Part shown: positions 42,842 through 51,603 of the stretch, piece after piece | How the letters are laid out: each line of letters opens with the position of its first letter | Position numbering within the stretch: position 1 is the stretch's first letter | Origin: an uncultured Alphaproteobacteria bacterium | Lineage (GTDB): Bacteria; Pseudomonadota; Alphaproteobacteria; CAAGCB01; CAG-977 | Assembly (NCBI GenBank): GCA_934277945.1 | Contig: CAKQWA010000001.1 | Span: 198,793-262,792 of the forward strand | Length of the DNA: 64,000 bases | Reading direction: 5' to 3' | Translations under genes and position numbers: made by a program | The notes under the pieces: model-generated | Told to the model about the DNA's origin: nothing | Databases searched by the model: none | Seen by the model: the letters and a program-made list of their open reading frames with translations, nothing else

Positions 42842-45399
42842 TATTTCTTTTTAAGCGCGGCAAGGCACGCGAACGGCGAATCGGGATCCGCGGCGACGGG
42901 CTTCTTTTCGCTTTTGTGCGCGAATTTGCCTTTGCGCGCGTTCGGCGCGTTCTTTTGCGCGGATTTTCTTTCTTTCGGGCGAATCGTCAGGATTTCCGTT
43001 TCCTTTTCGCCCTCCGTCTTTGTTTCCTTGCAAACCGTAAAGCCCAGATAATCGAACACTTCCGCCGCTTCGTCGCGCTTCAAGCCCGCCGTCGACAGCA
43101 AATCGAGCGGCAAGGGTTGGGCTTCGTCCTTGTGCGCGCGGGTGATTTCGCGCAGTTTCGACGTGAAACGTTCCATGACGTCGACGCGAATCGCGCGCTT
43201 GCCCGCCCAGATGTAGCCTTGCACGAAATACAACGCTTTGGGCGTGTGCGGTTCGACTTCAATCGACATTTTGCCGTCGATGGCGAATCCGCCGTCGCTG
43301 CCGATATGCCCGTTGTCCAGTTTCCACAACAGCGCGCACGATTTTTGCGCGGCGGGCTTCAACAGCATCGGGAAGAACAGGTAGTCGTAGCCCAGACGCA
43401 CGCCGGCTTTCGCCAGAAACTTCTTGTCGTCGTCGGTCAGGACTTTAATCATGTCCTTGACTTTTTCGCGGCGCAAAACGCCCAGATTTTCGGTGATGCG
43501 GTACAAAACGGCGCGGGTCGCCCCCGTCGCCGCCGGATCGTCGATGGCGGTCAGCGCGCCGTACAGAGGCGCCGCCGTTTTCGTCAGATAAAACGACAGC
43601 CAGCGGTTCAGGTGCGCGCGGATTTTTTCGACAAGCGCGGAATCCATGTTTTCCTGCGCCAGAACGCACACGGACGGATGCAAAACGTCCGTTCCTTTCG
43701 CCATTCTGCCGATTTGGGCGTTGTTCCAGTAAACGCCTCCGTCAAGGCGCAATTCAAAATCCGTTTCCACGCCTGTCAGAATGTCGGCGGCGCGCTTTTG
43801 AAATTCCGCGCTTAAAACCTTGTCCGCCGCGTTCAGCAGAATCTTGTCGGCGAATTTGCCGTTGCCCGTGACCGCCGTAAAGCGCAGTCCGTCCAGTTTG
43901 CCGATTTCCTGTCCTTCGACGGAAACGATGCCGTCGCCGGAAATTTCCGTTTGTAAATCCGTTTGTGTTTTCATGCCTTTAACCAAAACCGATGTGCGTT
44001 TGTCAACAAAGCGTTGCGTGAGTTTTTCGTGCAGGGCGTCGGAAAGTTTGTCCTCAACCTCTTTGGCGCGCAAACGCCACTGCTCCGCCAGATCGACCCA
44101 GCCGCTTTGATTGGCAGTATACGTCCAAATGCGGATGCTTGCAATCCTTCCCGTCAAGGTATTTATGTCGCCGTCCGTTTTATCGACGCTTTTTACCTGA
44201 TTGTACAGGTATTCCTGCGGGATTTTGCCGTATTTGACCAGATAGTCGAACAGCCGCGCCGTCAGTTTCGCGTTGGCTTCGGGCGTGATTTTGCGGTAAT
44301 CGGGCAACTGCGCCGTTTCCCACAGCAGACGCACCGCGCGCGGCGTTTTGCATTGCGCCAAAACGTCGGGGTCTTTCAGCATGGCTTCCAGCGTGCGCAC
44401 GTCGTCCGCTTTGCGCGCGTGAAGCAATCCCTCGCGCGACGGGCGTTTGTATAAAGATGAAAGTAACGCTTCATAAGAAGTGAAACGCAAGTCGGAATTG
44501 CGCCAGTAAATCGTTTTCAGCGTTTCAAAGGTGTGACTTTCCACGCGTTCAATGTCTTCGGGGTCGAATCCGACGCTTTCGGACGCTTCGCCGAACGTGC
44601 CGTCTTTCATGTATCTGCCCGCGCGTCCCGCGATTTGCGCGATTTGAGCGGGATTGAGCCGGCGAATCGAATCGCCGTTGAATTTTTCCAGCGTTGTGAA
44701 GCAGACGTGGTTCACGTCCAGATTCAGCCCCATGCCGACCGCGTCCGTCGCGACCAGATAATCGACGTCGCCCGACTGGAACATATCGACCTGCGCGTTG
44801 CGGGTGCGCGGGCTCAACGCGCCCATGACCAGCGCCGCGCCGCCCTTTTGCCGCCGGATCAATTCCGCCAGAGCGTACACTTCCGCCATGTTGAACGCGA
44901 TAATCGCCGAGCGCGGCGGCAGGCGGGTGATTTTTTTCACGCCCGTGTACGTCAGTTTTGAAAAGCGCGGGCGGGTTTCGATCTGACATTCGGGCAGAAG
45001 TTTGCGAATCAGCGGGGCGATTGTCGCCGCTCCCGTGAAAACGGTCGCCAGCCTGCCGCGCGCATGCAGCAGCCTGTCCGTGAAGACGTGTCCGCGCTCC
45101 ACGTCCGCCGCCATTTGAATTTCGTCGACGTACAGAAAATCGACGAGCGTGTTTGTCGGCATCGCCTCGACCGTGCAGATGTAATAGGACGGGTTTTTCG
45201 GAATGATTTTTTCTTCGCCCGTAATCAGCGCGACGTTCCGCGCGCCCTTTGCCAGAACCATGCGGTCGTAGTTTTCGCGGGCGAGCAGGCGGAGCGGGAA
45301 TCCCGCCATGCCGGATTTGTGCGCGCACATTCTTTCCATGGCGAGATATGTTTTGCCCGTGTTTGTCGGTCCCAATATCGCCGTTAAAGTGCCAGTCAT
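42841..45399 (-). CDS. SUV3-like DExH RNA helicase
   Basis: 852 residues from the ATG at 45399. Walker A GPTNTGKTYLA, a DExH-like VDEIQMAADVERGH, and motif VI QIAGRAGRY. This is the SUV3/MgpS-type family found across alphaproteobacteria and in mitochondria, where SUV3 works with PNPase on RNA. The C-terminal 280 residues have an alphaproteobacterial domain, then a Lys-rich tail. The frame stays open 588 codons upstream, but that part is antisense to htpG and is not real. Confidence 0.9.
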   Translation of the reverse strand: MTGTLTAILGPTNTGKTYLAMERMCAHKSGMAGFPLRLLARENYDRMVLAKGARNVALITGEEKIIPKNPSYYICTVEAMPTNTLVDFLYVDEIQMAADVERGHVFTDRLLHARGRLATVFTGAATIAPLIRKLLPECQIETRPRFSKLTYTGVKKITRLPPRSAIIAFNMAEVYALAELIRRQKGGAALVMGALSPRTRNAQVDMFQSGDVDYLVATDAVGMGLNLDVNHVCFTTLEKFNGDSIRRLNPAQIAQIAGRAGRYMKDGTFGEASESVGFDPEDIERVESHTFETLKTIYWRNSDLRFTSYEALLSSLYKRPSREGLLHARKADDVRTLEAMLKDPDVLAQCKTPRAVRLLWETAQLPDYRKITPEANAKLTARLFDYLVKYGKIPQEYLYNQVKSVDKTDGDINTLTGRIASIRIWTYTANQSGWVDLAEQWRLRAKEVEDKLSDALHEKLTQRFVDKRTSVLVKGMKTQTDLQTEISGDGIVSVEGQEIGKLDGLRFTAVTGNGKFADKILLNAADKVLSAEFQKRAADILTGVETDFELRLDGGVYWNNAQIGRMAKGTDVLHPSVCVLAQENMDSALVEKIRAHLNRWLSFYLTKTAAPLYGALTAIDDPAATGATRAVLYRITENLGVLRREKVKDMIKVLTDDDKKFLAKAGVRLGYDYLFFPMLLKPAAQKSCALLWKLDNGHIGSDGGFAIDGKMSIEVEPHTPKALYFVQGYIWAGKRAIRVDVMERFTSKLREITRAHKDEAQPLPLDLLSTAGLKRDEAAEVFDYLGFTVCKETKTEGEKETEILTIRPKERKSAQKNAPNARKGKFAHKSEKKPVAADPDSPFACLAALKKK

Positions 45400-45409
45400 A
45401 AAAAATCTT

Positions 45410-45460
45410 TCAAAAACGGTTGCAAAGTCGGCGACAGCATACCATATAAATTGCGTTTTG
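45410..45460 (+). promoter_or_regulatory. Possible heat-shock type promoter of htpG
   Basis: The 78-base gap before htpG contains GTTGCAAAG and, about 17 bases on, CATACCATATAAA. The pair loosely recalls RpoH sites (CTTGAAA then CCATAT). A sigma-70 reading is equally possible. Confidence 0.3.
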
Positions 45461-45477
45461 AAAGCACGGAGGTAAAA

Positions 45478-47337
45478 ATGCCCGAAGAAAAAATGCAGTT
45501 CCAAGCCGAAGTCGGCAAGGTTTTGGATATTGTGGTCAACGCTTTGTATTCCGACACCGACATTTTTTTGCGCGAACTGATTTCCAACGCGTCCGACGCG
45601 TGCGACAAACTGCGCTACGCCGCGATTACGAATCCCGACATGGCGAAAGACGCGCGCGAGTTTAAAATTTCGCTGTATCCCGACAAAGACGCGAAAACGC
45701 TGACCGTTGAGGACAACGGCATCGGCATGAACAAAGAGGATTTGATTCAGAATCTGGGCAGCATCGGCAAATCCGGTTCCGCCGAATTTTTGAAAAATCT
45801 GACGGGCGATATGCAAAAGGACGCGACAATCATCGGGCAGTTCGGCGTCGGGTTTTATTCCGCGTTCATGGTCGCCTCGAAAGTCGAGGTGCGTTCCAGA
45901 AAAGCGGGCGATTCGCAGGGCTGGCTGTGGACGTCGACGGGCGACGGTTCCTTTACGGTCGCGCCGGAGGACAAAGCGGACGCCGGCACGAAAATCACGC
46001 TGTATTTGAAAAAAGATTGCGAACAATACGCCGATTCGACGGAAATCCGCCAAATCGTCCAGCGGTTTTCCGACCACATCGCCTTTCCCGTCGTCATGCA
46101 TTTTTCGGGCGAGGAGGAAACCGTCAACTCGGCGGGGGCTTTGTGGACGCGCAACAAGGCGGAAATCACGCCCGAACAGTACGCCGATTTTTACCGTCAC
46201 ATTTCCAACAATTTCGACGATCCGTGGGACGTGATGCACTACCGCGCGGAAGGCACGATCGAATACACGGCTTTGCTGTTCATTCCGACGAAAACGCCGT
46301 TCGATTTGTTCCAGCCCGACCGCAACACGCAGTTGAAACTGTACATCAACCGCGTGTTCATTACCGACAAAGTGCCGGATTTGCTTCCGAATTATATGCG
46401 CTTTGTCAAGGGCGTGGTGGACACGAAAGAACTGCCGCTGAACGTCAGCCGCGAAATGTTGCAAAAAACGCCCGTTCTGGCGAAAATCAAGACGGGCATG
46501 ACGCGCCGCGTTTTGAACGAACTCAAAAAACGCATGGAAAAGCGCGACGAATACAAAACGTTTTGGGACGCGTTCGGCATTGTTTTGAAAGAGGGCATTT
46601 ACGAAGATTTCGTCAATCGCGAGGAAGTGGCGGGCTTGTGCCTGTTCGCGTCGACGGCGGGCGACGAAATGACGACGCTTGCCGATTATGTGTCGCGCAT
46701 GAAGCCCGACCAAAAGAGCATTTACTACATTACGGGCGATTCCGCGGAAGTGCTGAAAAACAATCCGCAGTTGGAGGGCTACAAGGCGCGCGGACTGGAA
46801 GTTTTGCTGTTGAGCGACCCGATTGACGAATTTTGGCCCCAAACGCTGACCGAATATCAGGGCAAGACGGTCAAAGCCGTCGGCGCGGGCGCGAAAGAAA
46901 TGGAGGCGATGCCGATTTTGGACGGATCGCGGGAACAGGACAAAGCCCCCGAAGAAGACATGAACGCGCTGATTGCTTTCGCCAAGGAAATCATCGGCGA
47001 CGAAGTCAAGGAAGTGCGCGCGACCGACCGCCTGACGAAAAGCGCGGCGGCGTTGAGCACGGGCGACGGCGAAGTGTCGATTCATCTGGAACGCCTGATG
47101 CGTCAGCACAACCAGCCGTCTTTGTACGCCAGCAACCGCTATTTCGATTTGAACCCGCGCCACGCGCTGATTAAATTGCTTGCGCGCCGCGTGAAAGAAA
47201 AGGAAAAAACGGAGCAGAACAAGGCGCTGGTTTGCGTTTTGTACGATCAGGCGAAAATCATCGAGGGCGAGCCGATTAAGGATCCCGCCGCGTTTTCCGA
47301 TTACGTCACGTCGTTTATGCTGGACGTCGCCGAATGA
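45478..47337 (+). CDS. htpG: Chaperone HtpG (Hsp90)
   Basis: 619 residues, the usual length. The GHKL ATPase pocket is RELISNASDACDKLRY, EDNGIGMNKEDL and GQFGVGFYSAFMVA. The middle-domain motif is LPLNVSREMLQ. It is a cytosolic ATP-dependent chaperone. The ATG at 45478 has GGAGG seven bases upstream. A terminator follows the stop. It is divergent from the helicase gene, with a short shared promoter gap. Confidence 0.98.
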   Translation: MPEEKMQFQAEVGKVLDIVVNALYSDTDIFLRELISNASDACDKLRYAAITNPDMAKDAREFKISLYPDKDAKTLTVEDNGIGMNKEDLIQNLGSIGKSGSAEFLKNLTGDMQKDATIIGQFGVGFYSAFMVASKVEVRSRKAGDSQGWLWTSTGDGSFTVAPEDKADAGTKITLYLKKDCEQYADSTEIRQIVQRFSDHIAFPVVMHFSGEEETVNSAGALWTRNKAEITPEQYADFYRHISNNFDDPWDVMHYRAEGTIEYTALLFIPTKTPFDLFQPDRNTQLKLYINRVFITDKVPDLLPNYMRFVKGVVDTKELPLNVSREMLQKTPVLAKIKTGMTRRVLNELKKRMEKRDEYKTFWDAFGIVLKEGIYEDFVNREEVAGLCLFASTAGDEMTTLADYVSRMKPDQKSIYYITGDSAEVLKNNPQLEGYKARGLEVLLLSDPIDEFWPQTLTEYQGKTVKAVGAGAKEMEAMPILDGSREQDKAPEEDMNALIAFAKEIIGDEVKEVRATDRLTKSAAALSTGDGEVSIHLERLMRQHNQPSLYASNRYFDLNPRHALIKLLARRVKEKEKTEQNKALVCVLYDQAKIIEGEPIKDPAAFSDYVTSFMLDVAE

Positions 47338-47359
47338 AATCCCCTTAAAAACCCGTGGA

Positions 47360-47385
47360 AACCCGCCGTAAAAGGCGGGTTTTTA
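47360..47385 (+). terminator. Terminator after htpG
   Basis: AACCCGCC and GGCGGGTT form an eight-base stem with a six-base loop, followed by TTTT. Confidence 0.88.
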
Positions 47386-47424
47386 TGTTGAAAAAACAGC
47401 GGTTTTTCCGTAAACTCTTAATCA

Positions 47425-47582
47425 TTCGGCGGCGCGATTTACAATATCGGAGGCGATATTTCCTTTTCGGCGTGCGCGCCGTCCTGTCGAACCATTGGAC
47501 GCTTGCGCTGGATTACAAAGGCAATTTCACAAGCGACTACCGGTCGAACACGGGGCTGATTTCCGCCGAATTCAAATTTTGA
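47425..47582 (+). pseudogene. Remnant of an outer-membrane beta-barrel protein
   Basis: Two pieces in frames one base apart read as one barrel end. From 47425 the frame gives FGGAIYNIGGDISF; from 47466 another frame gives FGVRAVLSNHWTLALDYKG and ends in LISAEFKF. A terminal phenylalanine and alternating hydrophobic residues are the outer-membrane barrel signature. There is no start codon or signal peptide, and the htpG terminator lies just upstream. This looks like the last 50 residues of a decayed porin or autotransporter-type barrel with one frameshift near 47465. Confidence 0.45.
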
Positions 47583-47601
47583 CAGCCGCGCGCCGATAAT
47601 A

Positions 47602-47679
47602 TATAAAAGAAAAGACGGTTGCGCCAACAACCGTCTTTGTATCCAAAACTGGAAAAGAGTTGACTAGGAACTCTCCCAT
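47602..47679 (-). ncRNA. Candidate small RNA divergent from the peptide gene
   Basis: A promoter-like pair on the minus strand (see next entry) would start an RNA near 47679. About 40 bases on, GACGGTTG-loop-CAACCGTC with TTTTCTTTT (47638-47602) is a strong terminator, giving an RNA of about 75 bases with no reading frame. It contains CUCUUUUCC, which can pair with the GGAGGGG ribosome site of the peptide gene at 47772. The same terminator can also stop plus-strand transcription from htpG and the barrel remnant. Existence is unproven. Confidence 0.45.
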
Positions 47680-47685
47680 GTTTCT

Positions 47686-47714
47686 AGGATATGGAATCGG
47701 GTTGATTTTGTCAA
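47686..47714 (-). promoter_or_regulatory. Putative promoter of the divergent small RNA
   Basis: On the minus strand TTGACA (47714-47709) and TATCCT (47691-47686) are spaced by exactly 17 bases: a perfect -35 and a fair -10. Confidence 0.45.
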
Positions 47715-47723
47715 CCGGATTCC
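47693..47723 (+). promoter_or_regulatory. Stable hairpin in the leader of the peptide gene
   Basis: GGAATCGGGTTGA and TCAACCGGATTCC pair over 13 positions with one mismatch around a five-base loop. An adjacent pair, CTAGGAAC with GTTTCTAG, lies at 47664-47688. Stable 5' hairpins are usual on type I toxin mRNAs. Confidence 0.55.
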
Positions 47724-47771
47724 GAGCGGCTCTTTTCCCGACGCGATAATGTTTTCGCACAGGAGGGGCTG

Positions 47772-47837
47772 ATGATGATCAAGTTTTTGATGATACTGAA
47801 ACTTGTCATAGAGATTCTGATCGCGCTCATGCGATAG
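47772..47837 (+). CDS. Tiny hydrophobic peptide, type I toxin-like
   Basis: A 21-residue peptide, starting MMIKFLMILK and ending LMR: one hydrophobic helix with a few charges, very like Ibs-type toxins of E. coli in length and style. AGGAGGGG at 47761 gives a strong ribosome site five bases before the first ATG (a second ATG follows at once). A tight terminator follows the stop after seven bases, so this is a complete small transcription unit. The leader is heavily structured, and CGGCUCUUUU at 47726-47737 can pair with the ribosome site. No Pfam-scale evidence is possible at this length. A chance ORF is the alternative. Confidence 0.5.
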   Translation: MMIKFLMILKLVIEILIALMR

Positions 47838-47844
47838 AATCGGG

Positions 47845-47870
47845 ACGGCGGGCGTTTGTCCGCCGTTTTT
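47845..47870 (+). terminator. Terminator after the tiny peptide gene
   Basis: ACGGCGG and CCGCCGT form a seven-base stem with an eight-base loop and are followed by TTTT. The rest of the gap to 48064 is T-rich and holds nothing I can support except the ribosome site AAGGAG before the next gene. Confidence 0.8.
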
Positions 47871-48064
47871 ATGTCCGTCCCGCTTTCGCAAGCCCCGCGT
47901 TTTCGCGATTTTCCGGCGGCGCGTCATTTTTTTGCCGTTTTTTTGCCGTCGGCGCGATTTTTTGCTTTTTTTCGGTTGAAAAACGCGCTAATATCTTTTT
48001 TGTCAAATTTAGCCAAAAAAACGAACGCGTCAACGGCGGTCGTCATCGAAAGGAGAATCCCATA

Positions 48065-51000
48065 ATGGTTAGTCGCGCTGAAAAAAGAGCCCGTCAGACA
48101 CGCTTGGACGAAGTTGCGGCGTTGCTTTTGGAAAGTGAGCAGGCGGACGATATTTCCCGACTGTTCCCGTGGAAGCGTCAACTGCTCGCCCTGTTGCAGA
48201 AAAACGGCATTACGAAATCCGACGATTTAAGCCGCCGCGACGTGCAGGAACTGGTCAAATCTGGATTGGGCGCGCAAATCGCCGACGGGCAGGGGTTCAG
48301 AGATTTGATTTTGGTCAACAAAGACGTGGAATCCTCTCCGCGCATTAAATTCGTCGACGAACAGGCGTCCGACCAGAACGTCATGGATCGCCGCTTTCAA
48401 GAAATCAACGTCCTGCTGAACGGCGAGGAAGACCGCGACGTCATGATCGGCGAATTGGAAAAATTTCAGAATTTGTACCGCGAAGCCCTGCGTTTGAAAC
48501 AGTTGGCGAACAATCCCGCCGAACGCGACGCCTTGTACGCGCGTTTGCGCGCGAATCCGGATTTGCGGCACGATTTGGATAAAAAAGAGCACATGGAAGG
48601 CGCTCCCGCGACCGATGACGACATTGTGAACGTTGTCGATAAAATCGTCGCCGAAATTCTGCCGAAAGTGAACCTGAACCCCGTGCAGATGCGCCTTTTG
48701 GAAACCGCGCACGCGCACGGCATCCGTTCTTCCGCCGATTTGTACAAGCCGCAAAACGCCCTGTGGGTCATGCGCGGGATGCCCGACACTTTCCTTGAAA
48801 CGCAGGTCGGATTGAAGCCGAGCCAGTCGTTCAGCGTTCTGGAACACGGCTCGACGCAGGCGGAAATTCAAAAAACGCTCGACAATATGACGGTTCAGCG
48901 TCTTTCGCCGCTGTTCACCGATTGTTTCAACCGCATCGAAACGGGCAACAACGTGCGCCCGTACGACGTCGAAATCGTCGCTTTGATGAAAATGAACGGC
49001 GTGATGTCCGCCGCGGAACTGAACGGCGAAACGGGGCGCAACGTCATGTTGAACGCGGACACGCTCTTTAAGGAATTGAAAGCCGGATACAACGGCGAAC
49101 ACAATCCGACAAGTGATTTGGACGTGCGCGGATTCCCGAAAATCGCCCGCTCCGGCGATTTGAACTTGGCTTTGGACGTGTACGCTCAAACGGGCAAAGT
49201 GCCGTCGCGCGCCGAAATGCGCATAATGCAGGCGAAGTCCGTCATGGACAAGGTTGCGCTGGGCGAACCGTTGCAGGATTGGGAACAGGCGTTGTTCATC
49301 GGCTTGACGAAAGAGGGCGTGCGCTCCGTCGCCGATGTCGAAAAGAAGCGCTCCGCCGTGGAAAACGGCTTGAAAGGCAATTTCAAAAAAGGCGCGCCGC
49401 AATCGTTTTCGGATTTGAAATTGTCCGATTTACAGCCCCGCGACGCGCAAGTGCTTCAAAATTTCGTCAGATCGGCGGACAACGCGGTTCGTCCCGACGT
49501 GCTGACGGACGACCAGTTGCGCGCGCGTCCCAACGGCACGACTTTCGCCGCCATGCAGTTCGCGGGCGACGTCGAAAACGCCCTGCACGATTTCCAGTCG
49601 GGGCAGAAATTGACGCATTTGCAAGAGGAACTTGTCGCCGCCGCCGCCATGCACGGATATCGGAAATTCCAAGACGTCATGATGTTCAACAACACCTTGC
49701 GCGGCGCGATGTTCTCCGATTTGGACCTGCGCGACCGCATCAGCAACGGGCATGATCTGATTACGGGCGACGTGCTTGAAAACAAGGAATTGGACGAACA
49801 GGGATTCATCGTCGGCAAAAATTACGACGCCGGCATGAAAGAATACATTTTGAAACTGCGCGAAGCCCAAAAAATGCCCGCCGGACAGCGCAAACTGCCC
49901 TTTACGCCGTTCAAACAGACGGAGCGCGCGGCGAATTATCAGAAATTCGCTCAAACGCTGCTGGAAGCGGGACAGAAAGTTTCCTATCAGCCGTTCGCCA
50001 AGAAAAAAGATTGGGAAAACGCGCGTTTGGAAGAAGCGCAGGAATTGTTGGAAAAGGTGAAAAATCCGGCTTACAGGACCAAGGATTACGAAGACCACCT
50101 GCTTGCCGCTTTGGCAGACGCGGGCATTACCAAAGCGTCCGATTTGAAATCCCGCGCGAACAAAAACAAAGTCAAGGCGGGATTGGGGCTCGCCGATTTG
50201 GGCAACCGCTCTTTCGTTCAGTATTTCTACAACGACAAGCAGGTTTACGACGAAGGCTTGACGGACGAAACGGTAACGTATCAGCGCTATATGGAAGCCA
50301 CGATGATTTTGGAAAAATTCAAAGACCACGATCATCTGATGGAACAGCTCAACAACATGAAAGCGGCTTATTACGCGTCCGAAGCGTTGCGCAAGGGCGA
50401 AAATCTGACGCCGGAGGAAAAGGCGCAGTACGAAGCCGATTTGCAGTTGTGGCCCGAATTCAACGACCGCGAACCCGCGAAACGCTCCGAAAAACTGCTG
50501 GCGGCAATCGAAGCGCAGATTCCGCTTGCCATTCCGACGCCCGTCGAACATCTGATTTACGAATCCATGGCGGCGCACGGCATTAAAACGGCGGCGGATT
50601 TGGACAATCCGCAAAACGATTTGTGGGTCAGACGCGGCATGACGGGGTCGTTCATCGACAAACAGGTGCATTTGAAGCCCGATCAGTCGTACGTCGATTT
50701 GAACTTCGGTCTGTCGCAGGAGGAAATCGCCCGCAACAAATCGCGCAAAATCGAAGGGCTTGTGACGGATAATCTGAAAGGGGTGTTCGCCCGCGCCGCG
50801 AACAACACGCTTTCGGCTTCCGACAAGGAGCGGCTGGCGGTGCTGGCGGCGTACGGCGTAACGAACGTCGAACAGTTGCAATCCGCCGAATTCAAGGCGA
50901 TTGTCGCGCAAAAACAACTGGATTTGGTGAACGAGGGGGCGACCGCCTACACGGGCGACGGCAGTCCGATGAAAGTCGACGCCGACGGCAACGCCGTGCT

Positions 51001-51529
51001 TGCCGACCGCGCGGACGACGTGGCGCGCATGATGAAAGCGTACAAGGAAACGGGCAGATTCCCGACAAAACAGGAAGTCCGCTACGCGCAGGCTCTCGAC
51101 GTGCTGGGAAAAGTCGCGCAGGGCAAGGAAACGCAGGAATGGGAGCGCGCTTTGTATGCGGGCTTGGCGCACAAGGGAATTTCGCGCGCCGAAGACATTA
51201 CGCCCGAATTGAAAACGCAGATTGAAAACGGTCTGTCCGACGCGTTCGGCAAACCGCTCGCCCGCGGATTCAACACAATCGGGTATAAGGATTTGTCCGA
51301 ACAAGCCGCCGACAAACTGCGCGGATTCGTCATTGAAACCAAAAAGACGAACGCGCCGAACAGCGTCGAGGTGATGCGCGATTTCGCCAAGGCGATGGAA
51401 CGCGTCGATTTGTACGAACGCCGCGTCGAACAGCCGATGATGCGGGCGGCGCAAAACCGCGCGAACGCCGCACAGCCGCAACAGCGGGCGGGCAAGGCGC
51501 CGCTTAAACGCGACGACGGCGGACGGTAA
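48065..51529 (+). CDS. Giant repeat protein of unknown function
   Basis: 1154 residues, helical and charged, with no signal peptide or membrane segment. A motif of roughly 40 residues, with a core like L-L-x-x-x-x-x-x-G-I-x-x-x-x-D-L, then a conserved G-L/M, recurs about nine times, for example near residues 40, 212, 305, 408, 525, 680, 830, 925 and 1030. The two halves also align at long range: 219 with 838 and 377 with 997, an offset of about 620. So an internal duplication followed repeat growth. The ends are basic. I know no family. AAGGAG precedes the ATG. It stands alone, with a terminator after it. Confidence 0.7.
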   Translation: MVSRAEKRARQTRLDEVAALLLESEQADDISRLFPWKRQLLALLQKNGITKSDDLSRRDVQELVKSGLGAQIADGQGFRDLILVNKDVESSPRIKFVDEQASDQNVMDRRFQEINVLLNGEEDRDVMIGELEKFQNLYREALRLKQLANNPAERDALYARLRANPDLRHDLDKKEHMEGAPATDDDIVNVVDKIVAEILPKVNLNPVQMRLLETAHAHGIRSSADLYKPQNALWVMRGMPDTFLETQVGLKPSQSFSVLEHGSTQAEIQKTLDNMTVQRLSPLFTDCFNRIETGNNVRPYDVEIVALMKMNGVMSAAELNGETGRNVMLNADTLFKELKAGYNGEHNPTSDLDVRGFPKIARSGDLNLALDVYAQTGKVPSRAEMRIMQAKSVMDKVALGEPLQDWEQALFIGLTKEGVRSVADVEKKRSAVENGLKGNFKKGAPQSFSDLKLSDLQPRDAQVLQNFVRSADNAVRPDVLTDDQLRARPNGTTFAAMQFAGDVENALHDFQSGQKLTHLQEELVAAAAMHGYRKFQDVMMFNNTLRGAMFSDLDLRDRISNGHDLITGDVLENKELDEQGFIVGKNYDAGMKEYILKLREAQKMPAGQRKLPFTPFKQTERAANYQKFAQTLLEAGQKVSYQPFAKKKDWENARLEEAQELLEKVKNPAYRTKDYEDHLLAALADAGITKASDLKSRANKNKVKAGLGLADLGNRSFVQYFYNDKQVYDEGLTDETVTYQRYMEATMILEKFKDHDHLMEQLNNMKAAYYASEALRKGENLTPEEKAQYEADLQLWPEFNDREPAKRSEKLLAAIEAQIPLAIPTPVEHLIYESMAAHGIKTAADLDNPQNDLWVRRGMTGSFIDKQVHLKPDQSYVDLNFGLSQEEIARNKSRKIEGLVTDNLKGVFARAANNTLSASDKERLAVLAAYGVTNVEQLQSAEFKAIVAQKQLDLVNEGATAYTGDGSPMKVDADGNAVLADRADDVARMMKAYKETGRFPTKQEVRYAQALDVLGKVAQGKETQEWERALYAGLAHKGISRAEDITPELKTQIENGLSDAFGKPLARGFNTIGYKDLSEQAADKLRGFVIETKKTNAPNSVEVMRDFAKAMERVDLYERRVEQPMMRAAQNRANAAQPQQRAGKAPLKRDDGGR

Positions 51530-51546
51530 CTCTCAAACACGCGAAA

Positions 51547-51572
51547 AGCCCCGCGAAAACGGGGCTTTTTTG
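51547..51572 (+). terminator. Terminator after the giant repeat gene
   Basis: AGCCCCG and CGGGGCT form a seven-base stem with a six-base loop, then a T run. It starts 15 bases past the stop. Confidence 0.85.
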
Positions 51573-51603
51573 TGTGTGAAAGCGGTGCTTTTGGGGCGCG
51601 ACA

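Noticed and set aside
45400..47163. 588-codon upstream extension of the helicase frame
   Set aside because: It is exactly antisense to htpG, a highly conserved gene, and has no domain. The ATG at 45399 begins the helicase family start.
49430..51481. Long minus-strand frame of 683 codons
   Set aside because: Antisense to the giant repeat gene, Arg/Phe-rich, with no start site or domain.
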